This document shows positions 44,841-55,207 of a DNA stretch of 64,000 nucleotides, piece by piece. Positions within the stretch are counted from its first letter, which is position 1. Every line of letters starts with the position of its first letter. Both the position numbers and the translations under genes were made by a program. Under the pieces are notes generated by a model that made no database searches, was not told the DNA's origin, and saw only the letters and a list, made by a program, of their open reading frames with translations. Origin of the DNA: Methylomonas koyamae (GTDB lineage: Bacteria > Pseudomonadota > Gammaproteobacteria > Methylococcales > Methylomonadaceae); assembly GCF_019669905.1 (NCBI RefSeq), contig NZ_AP019777.1, positions 4,030,001-4,094,000 on the forward strand. The letters are read 5' to 3'.

Positions 44841-46031
44841 TTACTCGACAATAGAAGCCACAACACCCGCACCTACGGTACGACCACCTTCGCGGATCGC
44901 GAAGCGCAAGCCGTCTTCCATCGCGATCGGCGAGATCAATTTAACGGTGACGGAGATATTGTCGCCCGGCATTACCATTTCTACGCCTTCAGGCAGCTCA
45001 ACCGCACCGGTTACGTCAGTCGTTCTGAAGTAGAATTGCGGACGGTAGCCGTTGAAGAATGGGGTGTGACGACCACCCTCTTCTTTCGACAATACGTAGA
45101 TTTCCGCTTTGAAATGGGAGTGCGGCTTGATGCTGTTTACGTGCGCCAATACCTGACCCCGCTCGACATCGTCACGTTTAGTACCACGCAGCAGGATACC
45201 GACGTTGTCACCGGCTTGGCCTTGGTCCAGCAATTTGCGGAACATTTCGACACCGGTGCAGGTGGTTTTTTGGGTATCGCGAATACCGACGATTTCAACC
45301 TCTTCGCCAACTTTGATAATACCGCGCTCTACACGACCGGTTACCACGGTACCGCGACCGGAAATGGAGAATACGTCTTCGATCGGCATCAGGAATTTGC
45401 CGTCGATCGCACGTTGCGGCTCTGGGATGTAGCTGTCCAGCGCCTCAACCAGTTTAACAACCGATTGGACACCGATTTCGCTTTGCTCGCCTTCCAGTGC
45501 CTTCAACGCTGAACCAACGATGATTGGGGTGTCGTCGCCCGGGAATTCGTATTGGTTCAACAACTCGCGAATTTCCATCTCAACCAGTTCGATCAACTCA
45601 GCATCGTCAACCATATCGGCTTTGTTCAGGAACACGACGATGTAAGGAACACCTACTTGGCGAGACAACAGGATGTGCTCACGCGTTTGCGGCATCGGGC
45701 CGTCGGCAGCGGAGCAAACCAGAATAGCGCCATCCATTTGAGCGGCACCGGTAATCATGTTTTTGACGTAGTCGGCGTGACCCGGGCAGTCAACGTGGGC
45801 GTAATGGCGATTCGCTGACTCATATTCAACGTGAGATGTTGAAATGGTGATACCGCGAGCGCGCTCTTCGGGTGCGTTGTCGATTTGATCGAATGCTTTC
45901 GCTTCGCCACCTTGCAGTTCAGCCATCACTTTGGTCAAAGCCGCTGTCAGCGTGGTTTTGCCGTGGTCAACGTGGCCGATCGTCCCTACGTTTACGTGCG
46001 GTTTCTTTCTTTCAAATTTTTCTTTAGCCAT
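44841..46031 (-). CDS. tuf: Elongation factor Tu (copy 2)
   Basis: 396 aa, identical to copy 1 at 28663-29853; the gene DNA reads the same throughout while the flanks differ immediately. This is the tRNA-linked tufB-type copy, preceded by tRNA-Tyr, -Gly and -Thr on the same strand. In E. coli a similar thrU-tyrU-glyT-thrT-tufB operon exists; here the first Thr tRNA is absent. Confidence 0.98.
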   Translation of the reverse strand: MAKEKFERKKPHVNVGTIGHVDHGKTTLTAALTKVMAELQGGEAKAFDQIDNAPEERARGITISTSHVEYESANRHYAHVDCPGHADYVKNMITGAAQMDGAILVCSAADGPMPQTREHILLSRQVGVPYIVVFLNKADMVDDAELIELVEMEIRELLNQYEFPGDDTPIIVGSALKALEGEQSEIGVQSVVKLVEALDSYIPEPQRAIDGKFLMPIEDVFSISGRGTVVTGRVERGIIKVGEEVEIVGIRDTQKTTCTGVEMFRKLLDQGQAGDNVGILLRGTKRDDVERGQVLAHVNSIKPHSHFKAEIYVLSKEEGGRHTPFFNGYRPQFYFRTTDVTGAVELPEGVEMVMPGDNISVTVKLISPIAMEDGLRFAIREGGRTVGAGVVASIVE

Positions 46032-46066
46032 TTCGAAACACCTACAACAATACGATCAAAATAAAC

Positions 46067-46142
<76 letters not shown>

Positions 46143-46161
46143 AAAAACAACCTACTCAGAA

Positions 46162-46235
46162 TGGAGCGGGTGATGGGAATCGAACCCACGCAATCAGCTT
46201 GGAAGGCTGGAGTTCTACCATTGAACTACACCCGC
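46162..46235 (-). tRNA. tRNA-Gly (anticodon TCC)
   Basis: 74 bases on the - strand. Acceptor GCGGGTG, anticodon loop CTTCCAA with TCC, T-loop GTTCGATTC, CCA encoded. Middle of the tRNA-Tyr-Gly-Thr group. Confidence 0.95.
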
Positions 46236-46255
46236 AGGATTCCTCAAAAACAAGA

Positions 46256-46340
46256 TGGTGGAGGGGGGAGGATTCGAACCTCCGAAGGTAGAACCGGCAG
46301 ATTTACAGTCTGATCCCTTTGGCCGCTCGGGAACCCCTCC
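46256..46340 (-). tRNA. tRNA-Tyr (anticodon GTA)
   Basis: 85-base class II tRNA with a long variable arm on the - strand. Acceptor GGAGGGG/CCCCTCC, anticodon loop CTGTAAA (GTA), CCA encoded. First RNA of the tRNA-tuf transcript. Confidence 0.95.
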
Positions 46341-46403
46341 GTACTTATTCGATCAATTTTCCTCTTCTTTCCCAAAGAGGTCAAGCTTTTTTTAAACCAC
46401 TCC

Positions 46404-46961
46404 TTACGACAGCGAATTAACAACAGCTAAATCACCCGCCAGCAAAGCATCAACATCCTTCAGCAAAACTTCAAACAAATCGGAGAGCCGTGCCAACGCA
46501 TCCCCAGAAAAACCGGACAATACATAATCAGCAACACCACCCACCAGAGGGCGACTTATTCCGATTCGCAAACGATGAAAATCTCTAGTTCCGATATGAT
46601 CAATAATGTCGCGCAGACCGTTATGACCGGCATGCCCCCCGCCCCGCTTGAGCCTAACCAAACCCTCCGCCAACTCAAGCTCGTCGTGCACCACCAACAA
46701 CTCGCCAGGGTCCAGCTTGTAATACCGCAAAACCGCACCAACCGAAGCACCGCTTCTGTTCATAAATGCCATTGGCTTCAACAACAAAATCTTGCCGTCA
46801 CCAACAAAGCACTCAGCAACATCCGCTTGAAATTGCCCAGCACGAGACCACCCAGCACCACAAAAAGCAGCCAAACGATCTACAAACAAAAACCCGGCAT
46901 TATGCCGGGTTTTTTCATACTGCTGACCAGGATTACCCAGACCAACAATTACCTTAATCAT
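46404..46961 (-). CDS. pth: Peptidyl-tRNA hydrolase
   Basis: 185 aa (E. coli 194). Recycles peptidyl-tRNA dropped from ribosomes. Catalytic His20 is in KTRHNAGF, Asn10 in GLGNPG and the Asp in VVHDELEL; all active-site residues are present. Last gene of the lolB-ispE-prs-rplY-pth group, 16 bases after rplY. The usual downstream ychF is replaced by the tRNA genes. Confidence 0.97.
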   Translation of the reverse strand: MIKVIVGLGNPGQQYEKTRHNAGFLFVDRLAAFCGAGWSRAGQFQADVAECFVGDGKILLLKPMAFMNRSGASVGAVLRYYKLDPGELLVVHDELELAEGLVRLKRGGGHAGHNGLRDIIDHIGTRDFHRLRIGISRPLVGGVADYVLSGFSGDALARLSDLFEVLLKDVDALLAGDLAVVNSLS

Positions 46962-46977
46962 TCGCCCTTTCGGATAA

Positions 46978-47574
46978 TCATTCAGACTCTTCCGAACCCC
47001 TGGTTTTCACAACCTGAGCCACCGGATGATTATGCTCAGAACCATGAGCCAAAGCAGGCAATTCGACACCCGCCGGCAACACCAAATCAGACAAGTGAAT
47101 GGTCGCCCCGATATCCACCCCAGCCAAATCCACTTCGATGAATTCCGGCAACGCCGAAGGCATACACACCACCTCGACATCAGTCATGGCGTGAGTCACG
47201 ACACCGCCCTTCTTGACACCAACGCAGACAGATTCATTAACAAAGTGCAAAGGAACATGGACTTTCAGTCTATGAGAATCATCGACACGCATGAAATCCA
47301 TATGCAAAATCTGAGGCTTTGCAGGATGACGCTGAATGTGCTTCAAAACCGCTTTCTCAGTTTTACCGCCAACAGTCACATCCAGGACGTGGGAATAAAC
47401 CGCCTCATGCGCAAGGTGCTTGACGATCTCGTTATGATCCAATATCAGCATCTGAGGAGAAGCAGAGCCGCCGTAAATAACCGCTGGCACCTTACCTTGA
47501 CGACGAACAACTTTCGCAGAAGCACTCCCCACGCCAACACGGGCCTCCGCAACAAATTCAAACACGTTTGCCAT
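46978..47574 (-). CDS. rplY: 50S ribosomal protein L25/general stress protein Ctc
   Basis: 198 aa, the long two-domain form: an N-terminal L25 5S rRNA-binding domain (about residues 5-92) plus a C-terminal TL5 domain (about 100-185), unlike the 94-aa E. coli L25. Located between prs and pth, its usual place in gammaproteobacteria. Confidence 0.95.
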   Translation of the reverse strand: MANVFEFVAEARVGVGSASAKVVRRQGKVPAVIYGGSASPQMLILDHNEIVKHLAHEAVYSHVLDVTVGGKTEKAVLKHIQRHPAKPQILHMDFMRVDDSHRLKVHVPLHFVNESVCVGVKKGGVVTHAMTDVEVVCMPSALPEFIEVDLAGVDIGATIHLSDLVLPAGVELPALAHGSEHNHPVAQVVKTRGSEESE

Positions 47575-47618
47575 TATTTCTCCTCACGCTTGCCATTCAA
47601 GCACTACTTTAATTCTTG

Positions 47619-48572
47619 TTAATCAACATATAACGAACTCACGGACTCTCCAACCGCTATTCGCCTTATAGTTTCAGCCAGCATTTCAGCAACGCTTAAC
47701 TGCCTAATCTTAACAACCCCCCCCAACTCTTCAGTCAGCGGTATCGTATCGGTCACAACCAACTCATCAAGCAAGGACTGCCTGACATTCTCTGCCGCAG
47801 GCCCGGACAACACAGGATGCGTACAGTAAGCAACGACTTTTTTCGCACCATGCTTCTTCAATGCCGCAGCCGCGTGACACAGCGTTCCCGCCGTATCTAC
47901 TAAGTCATCGACCATTACACAAGTTCTGCCGTCGACATCACCGATGATGTGCATGATTTCGGAGACATTTGGCCTAGGCCTGCGCTTATCTATAATCGCT
48001 AAATCCGCATCACCCAACCGCTTGGCAATCGCCCTAGCCCTCACTACGCCGCCAACATCAGGAGAGACGACTATCAAATCCGGATATTCTTGCCGCCAGA
48101 TATCACCCAACAAAATCGGAGATGCATACACATTATCGACCGGGATTCCGAAAAACCCCATAATCTGATCAGAATGCAGATCGACCGTAAGCGCCCGATC
48201 CGCACCAGCATTACCAATCATGTCAGCCACCAAACGCGCCGTTATCGGAACCCGCGCCGATCGCGACCGCCTGTCTTGTCGCGCATAGCCGTAGTATGGC
48301 ATCACCGCAGTTATCCTAGCCGCAGACGCACGCCGAAGCGCATCAATCATCACCAACAATTCCATCAAGTTTTCATTGGTGGGCGAACAAGTCGGCTGAA
48401 TAACAAACACATCCCTTCCGCGGACATTCTCTTGAATCTCCACAAAAATCTCGCCGTCGCTAAAACGACCGACGCTAGCCATGCCCAGACGCATATTCAG
48501 CTTCTTTACGATACCTTCAGACAAGGCCTTATTGGCATTGCCGGAGAATACCATTACTGAAGCTTCGCGCAT
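47619..48572 (-). CDS. prs: Ribose-phosphate pyrophosphokinase
   Basis: 317 aa (E. coli 315). Makes PRPP from ribose 5-phosphate and ATP for nucleotide, His and Trp synthesis. Seen are the metal/ATP segment [14 protein letters not shown] and the PRPP loop [14 protein letters not shown], plus the flexible-loop [13 protein letters not shown]. It follows a tRNA-Gln by 35 bases. Confidence 0.98.
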   Translation of the reverse strand: MREASVMVFSGNANKALSEGIVKKLNMRLGMASVGRFSDGEIFVEIQENVRGRDVFVIQPTCSPTNENLMELLVMIDALRRASAARITAVMPYYGYARQDRRSRSARVPITARLVADMIGNAGADRALTVDLHSDQIMGFFGIPVDNVYASPILLGDIWRQEYPDLIVVSPDVGGVVRARAIAKRLGDADLAIIDKRRPRPNVSEIMHIIGDVDGRTCVMVDDLVDTAGTLCHAAAALKKHGAKKVVAYCTHPVLSGPAAENVRQSLLDELVVTDTIPLTEELGGVVKIRQLSVAEMLAETIRRIAVGESVSSLYVD

Positions 48573-48607
48573 TCAAGCACTCCCAAGGGATTTAAATTTG
48601 GAAATTA

Positions 48608-48682
48608 TGGCTGGGCTGCTAGGATTCGAACCTAGGTATGCGGGGATCAAAACCCCGTGCCTTACCGCTTGGCGACAGCCCA
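48608..48682 (-). tRNA. tRNA-Gln (anticodon TTG)
   Basis: 75 bases on the - strand. Acceptor TGGGCTG, anticodon stem CGGGG/CCCCG around TTTTGAT (TTG), CCA encoded. Lies between ispE and prs, a recurrent position in gammaproteobacteria. Confidence 0.95.
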
Positions 48683-48691
48683 ATAATTGAA

Positions 48692-49543
48692 TTAAAACTT
48701 TCCTTGTCCTAACTTAGAGTGAAGAGGCGACCTATCGACGCCTTTGGCGAGATAAACCTGCCACACCTCACTTAATTCGAAGAACGCGCGCCTTGCTAAA
48801 TCTTCGGAATCAAATTCCGCAAAAACACAAGCCCCCGTCCCGGTCAGCCTAGCCACTCCGAATTGCGACAAGGCTTCGACAGCCTCTGTGATTGTAGGAT
48901 ATAAATCACTCACAACCGGAAGGCAATCGTTTCGTGCATCCCCTGCAAGAAAGTCCGTCATTGTGATGGGTTTGCTATTCCTTGTCAACCCATCAGCCAA
49001 AAAAATTTGCCTCGTGTCGACATGGCAATCCGGCTTAACTACCACGACCCACCGATCAGGAACGCTAACTGCGGAGAGCTTCTCTCCAACACCCTCCGCC
49101 CAGGCAGTACGACCAAACACAAACACAGGAACATCGGCCCCCAAGCGCAACCCCAGCTCCATCAGCGTTTCCAAGGAAAGCCCCACCCCCCAAAGCCGGT
49201 TCAACACCAACAACGTAGTGGCCGCATCGGAACTCCCGCCGCCCAAACCGCCGCCCATCGGCAAATTTTTCTCGATCTCGATCCACACACCCTCAGAGCA
49301 ACCCGTATATTCTTTGAGCAACCTAGCCGCCCTTACGGTCAAATCGTCGCCCTCGGGCACCCCAGGGATTGGGTTCCGTAACCTAACCCTGCCATCCACG
49401 GAAGGACTGAAACTAATCCAATCACATAAATCGATAAATCGAAAAACGGTTTGCAATAGATGGTAACCATCCGCTCGGCGACCGGTTATTCTCAACATCA
49501 GATTCAACTTTGCCGGAGCCGGCCACTTCTCGCCCCACCCCAT
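48692..49543 (-). CDS. ispE: 4-diphosphocytidyl-2-C-methyl-D-erythritol kinase
   Basis: GHMP kinase of the MEP isoprenoid pathway. With the ATG at 49543 it has 283 aa, the same as E. coli, and starts MGWGEKWPAPAKLNLML, matching the family. The glycine loop PMGGGLGGGSSDAAT is intact. Two GTG codons upstream (49567, which overlaps the lolB stop as GTGA, and 49579) are possible alternatives; the 49567 one would couple it to lolB. Confidence 0.92.
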   Translation of the reverse strand: MGWGEKWPAPAKLNLMLRITGRRADGYHLLQTVFRFIDLCDWISFSPSVDGRVRLRNPIPGVPEGDDLTVRAARLLKEYTGCSEGVWIEIEKNLPMGGGLGGGSSDAATTLLVLNRLWGVGLSLETLMELGLRLGADVPVFVFGRTAWAEGVGEKLSAVSVPDRWVVVVKPDCHVDTRQIFLADGLTRNSKPITMTDFLAGDARNDCLPVVSDLYPTITEAVEALSQFGVARLTGTGACVFAEFDSEDLARRAFFELSEVWQVYLAKGVDRSPLHSKLGQGKF

Positions 49544-49563
49544 CGAATTCAATTGCCCCTCAG

Positions 49564-50136
49564 TCACGACAAATCCCACTGATCCACTATTAACTTAATT
49601 TTTGTCCTGTCTTTCTCGATATTGATTTTCTTGGGCAAAGACGCCGCCTCGATCCGGTGCGAATCTTTAAAAGTAACCCGCCAGCCGGCTTGCATAAAAC
49701 CGGCATCCAACTCGACATCCGGCAAATCGGGATCGATAATACCGAACACCCAATATTTCAGCGACTTGACCGGCATCGCCACACCCAACCGCTCGGACAG
49801 GACCTGCTCTGCAGAACCGAAGAACTCTTGCTGATTTTCGCCGTCGTCAATAGTAACGGTACCGTCGGCCACACTGATCGCCAACCGGCCTTGCGCCAAG
49901 GGTCCAAGCAGCTCTATATCGTCTCTGACTCCGCGATGCCGCCAGTTCACGGACGCGGAAAACGACTCCCGCTCATCCGCAACCGCCAGCCTGCCGGCAA
50001 AAGCCCATTGCTCATGCGCCTGCAACGCCTGGGTTTCGAAGGGACGGTAGACGGACACACCGGATTCGTTAACCAGCGAACAAGCCGACAACGCCAAAAA
50101 ACAAGTCAATCCCAACCCTCGAAGAAGCATAATCAC
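49564..50136 (-). CDS. lolB: Outer-membrane lipoprotein LolB
   Basis: 190 aa (E. coli 207). Receives lipoproteins from LolA and inserts them into the outer membrane. A type II signal peptide ends in the lipobox LSACS; the beta-strand rich LolB domain follows. It overlaps the upstream TPR gene by four bases and lies in the common lolB-ispE order. Confidence 0.9.
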   Translation of the reverse strand: MIMLLRGLGLTCFLALSACSLVNESGVSVYRPFETQALQAHEQWAFAGRLAVADERESFSASVNWRHRGVRDDIELLGPLAQGRLAISVADGTVTIDDGENQQEFFGSAEQVLSERLGVAMPVKSLKYWVFGIIDPDLPDVELDAGFMQAGWRVTFKDSHRIEAASLPKKINIEKDRTKIKLIVDQWDLS

Positions 50137-51857
50137 TGGCCGTTCTGCAAAAAGCGTTTTTTGAACTCAAGCAGATATTCGTCATCCGGAGATTTTTTAA
50201 ACGCGGCATCGAACAATTCCCTCGCCTGCTTTTTGTCGCCCATCTCCCAAAGCACCTCGGCAATATGGGCGGCAATCTCGTTTTCCGGTTGTTTCTCGTA
50301 GGCCTTGCGCAAATATTCCAAGGCCAACGCCAACTTACCCTGCTTATACAACAACCAACCGTAGCTATCGACGATCACCGGCTCATCGGGTTGCAACTCG
50401 ATGGCCTTGCCCAAATATTTTGCCGCCTCATCGTAGCGTTGCGTTCTATCGACTAGGGTATAACCCAGCGCATTCAACGCCGCCACGTCGTCCGGTTTCT
50501 TCTCCAAAATCTTCAACAAATCGGCTTCCAGAACGTCAAGCTTATCCAAACGCTCAGCAACCAGCGCACGGGCGTAAAGCACATCGCGATTCTCCGGAGC
50601 CTCCTTAAGCGCCAAACTTAATGCATCGAAAGCTTCCTGATACCGGCCGGACTGGTTGTACAACTCCGCCTTGACCATCAGAATCCGTAGACGCTGCTCA
50701 GGATATTTGACCTCCATCCGCTTGACGCGCGCCTCGACGTCATCTAAACGCTTCTGCCCCATCAACAACGACACTGCCGCCATATCGGCGTCGAACGCAT
50801 AATTGCCTTCTTCGACCCGATCGAACCAAGCCAAGGCTTTTTCCGGTCGCTGTTGGTCCAGCTCTATCTTGCCCAGATAAAAACTGGCTTGGCCTTCCCA
50901 TTCCGGATTGGACAAAAGCTTCTCCAAAGTATTTTCGGCTTTGTCGACCTGGTTTTGCTGCATGTGAATCAAAGCCAGCGTAAACAGTGTCTCGGGATCG
51001 TCGGGCTTATCGTCCAGCACCGACTGGCAAAGCTTGATCGCGTCGTCGTAATCGCGATTACTGACCAAAACCTCCAACAGCATTTTGCGCAGCTGCTTGT
51101 CGTTCGGCGCTTGTTTGACCGCTTTTTCAAGATACTCTCTGGCCTTGACCAAGTCGCCTGCGCGCCCGGCCAACTGGGCTTGAAAAATAACCGCCTTGTT
51201 CCAGTCGGGCTCCAATAACAGCGCTTGGCTGATTTTTTGTTGGGCCAGTTCGTTTTGTTGCAGTACCGAAGCCAATACGGCCTGGACGAAGAAGATGCCG
51301 GCATGCGCCGGACGCATTTGCGCCAACTCATCCAACACGTCGTAAGTAAACTGAGTCCGGCCCTCTTTTTCCAACAGTTTGCTCATCTCCAGCAACCCGG
51401 CTTCGAAACCGGCGGGATCGTCGACCAGCATCGCATCGAGATTATCCAGCGCAGCCTTACGGTCCGAATTCTTAATCGCCAACAGCGCCGCGAATTTTCT
51501 GGCCGCCAAATTTTTGCCGTCTTTAGACAGCCATACCGTCAACGCTTCCCGCGTCCGCGTTTCGTCCTTCAAGAACAAGCCGATTTTCACCGCCCTTTCG
51601 GCGATGCGCGGATCGTCGACCCGTTTTGCGGCCTGCAAGTAAGCATCCATGGCCAAATCGTATTGGTTGCGCTGGCCTGCCAACTCCGCCGCCATCAGCA
51701 AATACAACACCTCTTCGTCGATCACGGTGTTGCGGTTAACCCGGCTTTCCAGGCCGTCGACCTTTGCCGGCCGCCCCTCGACCGTTGCCTCCTTTTCAGG
51801 CGCAACAGCACATCCGGCTAAAGATAAAACTATTGCTGTGGCTATCCATTTGTTCAT
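50133..51857 (-). CDS. TPR-repeat lipoprotein
   Basis: 574 aa starting MNKWIATAIVLSLAGCAVAP, a lipoprotein signal with lipobox LAGC; I chose this ATG because the longer frame to 51950 does not give a signal. The body is mostly TPR units across about residues 60-560 (YLGKIELDQQRPEKALAWFD; ALGYTLVDRTQRYDEAAKYL as examples). A tandem TPR lipoprotein beside lolB suggests a role in outer-membrane or envelope assembly; the exact role is unknown. Confidence 0.8.
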   Translation of the reverse strand: MNKWIATAIVLSLAGCAVAPEKEATVEGRPAKVDGLESRVNRNTVIDEEVLYLLMAAELAGQRNQYDLAMDAYLQAAKRVDDPRIAERAVKIGLFLKDETRTREALTVWLSKDGKNLAARKFAALLAIKNSDRKAALDNLDAMLVDDPAGFEAGLLEMSKLLEKEGRTQFTYDVLDELAQMRPAHAGIFFVQAVLASVLQQNELAQQKISQALLLEPDWNKAVIFQAQLAGRAGDLVKAREYLEKAVKQAPNDKQLRKMLLEVLVSNRDYDDAIKLCQSVLDDKPDDPETLFTLALIHMQQNQVDKAENTLEKLLSNPEWEGQASFYLGKIELDQQRPEKALAWFDRVEEGNYAFDADMAAVSLLMGQKRLDDVEARVKRMEVKYPEQRLRILMVKAELYNQSGRYQEAFDALSLALKEAPENRDVLYARALVAERLDKLDVLEADLLKILEKKPDDVAALNALGYTLVDRTQRYDEAAKYLGKAIELQPDEPVIVDSYGWLLYKQGKLALALEYLRKAYEKQPENEIAAHIAEVLWEMGDKKQARELFDAAFKKSPDDEYLLEFKKRFLQNGQ

Positions 51858-52005
51858 GCAATCAATCGACCCGTGTTCAGAAAATTGTTTTAAATAGATT
51901 ACCAGAAAAACCCCGGCGAGTAGGGCCGCTGTTTGATTGGATTTGGACAAAAACAGCGCATTACTTAAAATATAGGAATTTTCTTAAGTGATTACGCTTA
52001 AACCA

Positions 52006-53256
52006 ATGACTCTTCTTGCCGTAGGGATAAATTACAACACTGCGCCGGTCGCCGTCCGCGAACGGTTAGCGTTCCCGTCGGAAGCCCTGGAAAGCACGCT
52101 GAAAAATTTGTGGAGCATCCGCGAAATCAGCGAAGCGGCAATACTTTCTACCTGCAACCGTACCGAATTTTACTGTCAGGCCGATAGCGACGACCAAAGC
52201 TCTCTGGTGGAATGGATTGCCGATACCAAGCGGATCAAACCTGCCGAGTTCACGCCCTACCTATACAGCTATAAAGACAGCCAATCGATTCGCCACATGT
52301 TTCGCGTCGCCTGCGGCCTCGATTCGATGATACTCGGCGAGCCCCAAATTCTGGGCCAGATGAAAACCGCCTACCACGCCGCCTCGCAAGCCGGCACGCT
52401 GGGCCGCAACCTCAGCAAGCTATTCCAGCATACCTTTTCCGCCGCGAAAAAGGTGCGTACCGATACGGCGATCGGCTCCAGCCCGGTTTCCGTGGCCTTC
52501 GCCGCGGTGCAACTGGCGCAGCAAATCTTCGACAAGCTGAGCGACCAGACCGCACTGTTGATCGGCGCCGGCGAAACCATAGAACTCACCGCCCGGCATT
52601 TGTTCCAACACGGCATCGGCCGGATTATCATCGCCAACCGCACTTACGATAAAGCGCACGCGCTCGCCGCCCAATTTAACGGCTATGCCATCTCGCTGGC
52701 GGAACTGCCCAACCATCTGGCCGAAGCCGATATCGTAGTTTCGTCCACCGCCAGCCAGTTGCCGATTTTAGGCAAAGGCCGGGTCGAGAGCGCGATCAAA
52801 ATCCGTAAACACAAACCGATGTTCATGGTCGATTTGGCCGTGCCGCGCGATATCGAGGCCGAAGTCGGGCACTTACGCGACGTTTATCTGTACACGGTAG
52901 ACGACCTGCAGCACACCGTGAACCAGAACATGGACTCCCGCCGCCGCGCCGCCGAACAAGCCGAAGAGATCATCGACACCCAAGTCGAACATTTCCTGGC
53001 TTGGCTGCGCTCGCAAGGCGCCCAAGAAACCATTCGCGATTACCGTGCCCAAGCGGAGCAGACCCGCGACGAAGCCTTGCAACGAGCGCTAGCCCAACTC
53101 AACAGCGGCGCCAGCGCCGAAGACGTGTTGCAACGCCTGGCCCATACCCTGACCAACAAACTCATCCATACTCCGTGCGCGCAACTGCGCGATGCCGGCG
53201 CCAACGAACGCCACGACCTGATCGCCGCCTCCCGCGAAATTTTCAAATTAAGATAA
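52006..53256 (+). CDS. hemA: Glutamyl-tRNA reductase
   Basis: 416 aa (E. coli 418). First step of C5 tetrapyrrole synthesis: NADPH reduction of glutamyl-tRNA to glutamate-1-semialdehyde. Catalytic Cys lies in STCNRTEFYC near residue 50, and GEPQILGQMK and an NADPH Rossmann segment (LLIGAGETIELTARHL) follow. The ATG at 52006 (MTLLAVGINYNTAPV) matches the family; a GTG at 51988 is less likely. Heads hemA-prfA-prmC, divergent from the TPR/lolB group. Confidence 0.97.
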   Translation: MTLLAVGINYNTAPVAVRERLAFPSEALESTLKNLWSIREISEAAILSTCNRTEFYCQADSDDQSSLVEWIADTKRIKPAEFTPYLYSYKDSQSIRHMFRVACGLDSMILGEPQILGQMKTAYHAASQAGTLGRNLSKLFQHTFSAAKKVRTDTAIGSSPVSVAFAAVQLAQQIFDKLSDQTALLIGAGETIELTARHLFQHGIGRIIIANRTYDKAHALAAQFNGYAISLAELPNHLAEADIVVSSTASQLPILGKGRVESAIKIRKHKPMFMVDLAVPRDIEAEVGHLRDVYLYTVDDLQHTVNQNMDSRRRAAEQAEEIIDTQVEHFLAWLRSQGAQETIRDYRAQAEQTRDEALQRALAQLNSGASAEDVLQRLAHTLTNKLIHTPCAQLRDAGANERHDLIAASREIFKLR

Positions 53257-53262
53257 CTGTTA

Positions 53263-54348
53263 ATGAAACCCTCGATAAAAACCAAGCTGGAAAACCTCGG
53301 CGAGCGCTTCGAAGAAATTACCGCGCTGCTAACCCAACCGGAAGTGCAAAGCAACCAAAACCAATTCCGCAGCCTGAGCCAGGAGTATGCCCAGCTCGAA
53401 CCCATCGTCGCCTGCTACAAACAATACCAAGATAACGAAGCCAATTTGGCAGCGGCCAAGGAAATGGCCAAAGACAGCGACCCGGAACTGCGAGAGATGG
53501 CCAAGGAAGAAATCGCCGCGGCCGACAGCCGGCGGGAAACCCTGGAGCAGGAATTGCAAATCCTGCTGCTGCCGAAAGACCCCAACGATAACCACAACGT
53601 CTTTCTGGAAGTCCGCGCCGGTACCGGCGGCGACGAAGCGGCGATTTTTTCCGGCGACCTGGCGCGCATGTACCAACGCTATGCCGAGCGCCAAGGCTGG
53701 AATGTGGAAATCATCAACGAAAACCGCGGCGAGCATGGCGGCTACAAAGAGATCATCATGCGCGTCGCCGGCCAGAACGTCTATTCGCAATTGAAATTCG
53801 AATCCGGCACGCACCGGGTGCAGCGGGTGCCGGAAACGGAATCGCAGGGCCGAGTGCATACTTCGGCTTGCACCGTGGCGATCATGCCGGAAGTCGACAG
53901 CGTCGACGAAATCGAGATCAATCCGGCCGATCTGCGCATCGACACCTACCGCGCCTCCGGCGCCGGCGGCCAGCACGTCAATAGAACGGATTCGGCGATT
54001 CGCATCACCCACATTCCGACCGGCGTCGTCGTCGAGTGCCAGGACGAGCGCTCGCAACACAAAAACCGGGCGCGGGCAATGTCGGTACTGCAAGCGCGTT
54101 TGCTGGCCGCCGAACAAGAAAAAATCCATGCCGAACAATCGGAAAGCCGCAAACTGCAGGTGGGCAGCGGAGACCGTTCCGAGCGTATCCGCACCTACAA
54201 TTACCCGCAGGGCCGCCTGACCGACCACCGCATCAACCTGACGCTGTATAAATTGGAAGACATTATGGAAGGCGCGCTGGAGCAAGTCATTCAACCCTTG
54301 ATCCACGAGCACCAGGCCGAATTGCTGACCCAGCTCGGCAATGTCTGA
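53263..54348 (+). CDS. prfA: Peptide chain release factor 1
   Basis: 361 aa (E. coli 360). Reads UAA and UAG stops. The GGQ motif is in [13 protein letters not shown] near residue 235; the tripeptide anticodon segment is [10 protein letters not shown] (P-x-T form of RF1). Six bases after hemA. Confidence 0.98.
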   Translation: MKPSIKTKLENLGERFEEITALLTQPEVQSNQNQFRSLSQEYAQLEPIVACYKQYQDNEANLAAAKEMAKDSDPELREMAKEEIAAADSRRETLEQELQILLLPKDPNDNHNVFLEVRAGTGGDEAAIFSGDLARMYQRYAERQGWNVEIINENRGEHGGYKEIIMRVAGQNVYSQLKFESGTHRVQRVPETESQGRVHTSACTVAIMPEVDSVDEIEINPADLRIDTYRASGAGGQHVNRTDSAIRITHIPTGVVVECQDERSQHKNRARAMSVLQARLLAAEQEKIHAEQSESRKLQVGSGDRSERIRTYNYPQGRLTDHRINLTLYKLEDIMEGALEQVIQPLIHEHQAELLTQLGNV

Positions 54349-55207
54349 CACCGATCGCGGCGAACAGTCAAGCATCGCCGATTTGCTGGCTTCCGCCGCC
54401 CGCACGCTAGCCGAAAGCTCCGAAACCGCCTGGCTCGACGCCGAAGTTCTGCTTTGCCATTGCCTGGATAAGCCGCGCTCATATCTGCGCGCCTGGCCGG
54501 AGCACCGGCCGGATGCCGAACCGGTCGCCGAATTTCGCAGCTTGCTCGAACGCCGCCGGCAAGGCGTTCCGGTGGCTTATTTGACCGGCTGCCGCGAATT
54601 CTGGTCGCGCGACTTTCTAGTCAACGCCGACGTACTGATTCCGCGACCGGATACCGAGTTACTGATCGAACTCTGCTTGAGCTTGCTGCCGGCCGATAGT
54701 ACCGGCAAGGTCATCGATCTGGGCACCGGTTCCGGGATACTGGCGATTACGCTGGCCGCCGAACGGCCGCTGGCCCGCGTCACCGGTACCGATGTCAGCC
54801 CGGCGGCACTGGAAATCGCCAAGCGTAACGCTGCGCAGCTCCGGGTAACTAACGTCGAATTCGCCGCATCGAATTGGTTTGCGGAAATTACCGAATCCGG
54901 TTTTGACTTGGTGGTCAGCAACCCGCCGTATATTGCCGACGACGACCCACATTTGCAGCAGGGCGATGTCCGTTTCGAACCGGCCGGCGCTTTGGTCAGC
55001 GCCGAAAACGGCCTGAAAGACATCCACTCGATCGCCGAACAAGCCCGAGCCCACCTGAAGCCGCAAGGACACCTGCTGCTGGAACACGGTTACAATCAAC
55101 AAGCCGGCGTCCAGGCGATTTTGGCGGCGCTCGGTTACCGGCAGATCGCCACGCACAACGATTTAGCGAATAATCCTCGCGTTACCACAGGGGTATGGAA
55201 TTCATGA
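54341..55207 (+). CDS. prmC: Release factor glutamine methyltransferase
   Basis: 288 aa. Methylates the Gln of the GGQ loop of RF1 and RF2. SAM-binding [16 protein letters not shown] and catalytic NPPY ([12 protein letters not shown]) are present. Starts eight bases inside prfA, so translation is coupled to its substrate. Confidence 0.97.
   Translation: MSDTDRGEQSSIADLLASAARTLAESSETAWLDAEVLLCHCLDKPRSYLRAWPEHRPDAEPVAEFRSLLERRRQGVPVAYLTGCREFWSRDFLVNADVLIPRPDTELLIELCLSLLPADSTGKVIDLGTGSGILAITLAAERPLARVTGTDVSPAALEIAKRNAAQLRVTNVEFAASNWFAEITESGFDLVVSNPPYIADDDPHLQQGDVRFEPAGALVSAENGLKDIHSIAEQARAHLKPQGHLLLEHGYNQQAGVQAILAALGYRQIATHNDLANNPRVTTGVWNS

Noticed and set aside
46361..46380. Terminator between pth and tRNA-Tyr
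   Set aside because: The CCTCTT/AAGAGG stem is only six base pairs, and no T-run follows on the - strand. A TTGACC nearby lacks a suitable -10, so no promoter is called either.
53329..54405. 358-codon - strand frame within prfA
   Set aside because: Shadow of prfA; hydrophobic/Val-rich with no start signal or family.
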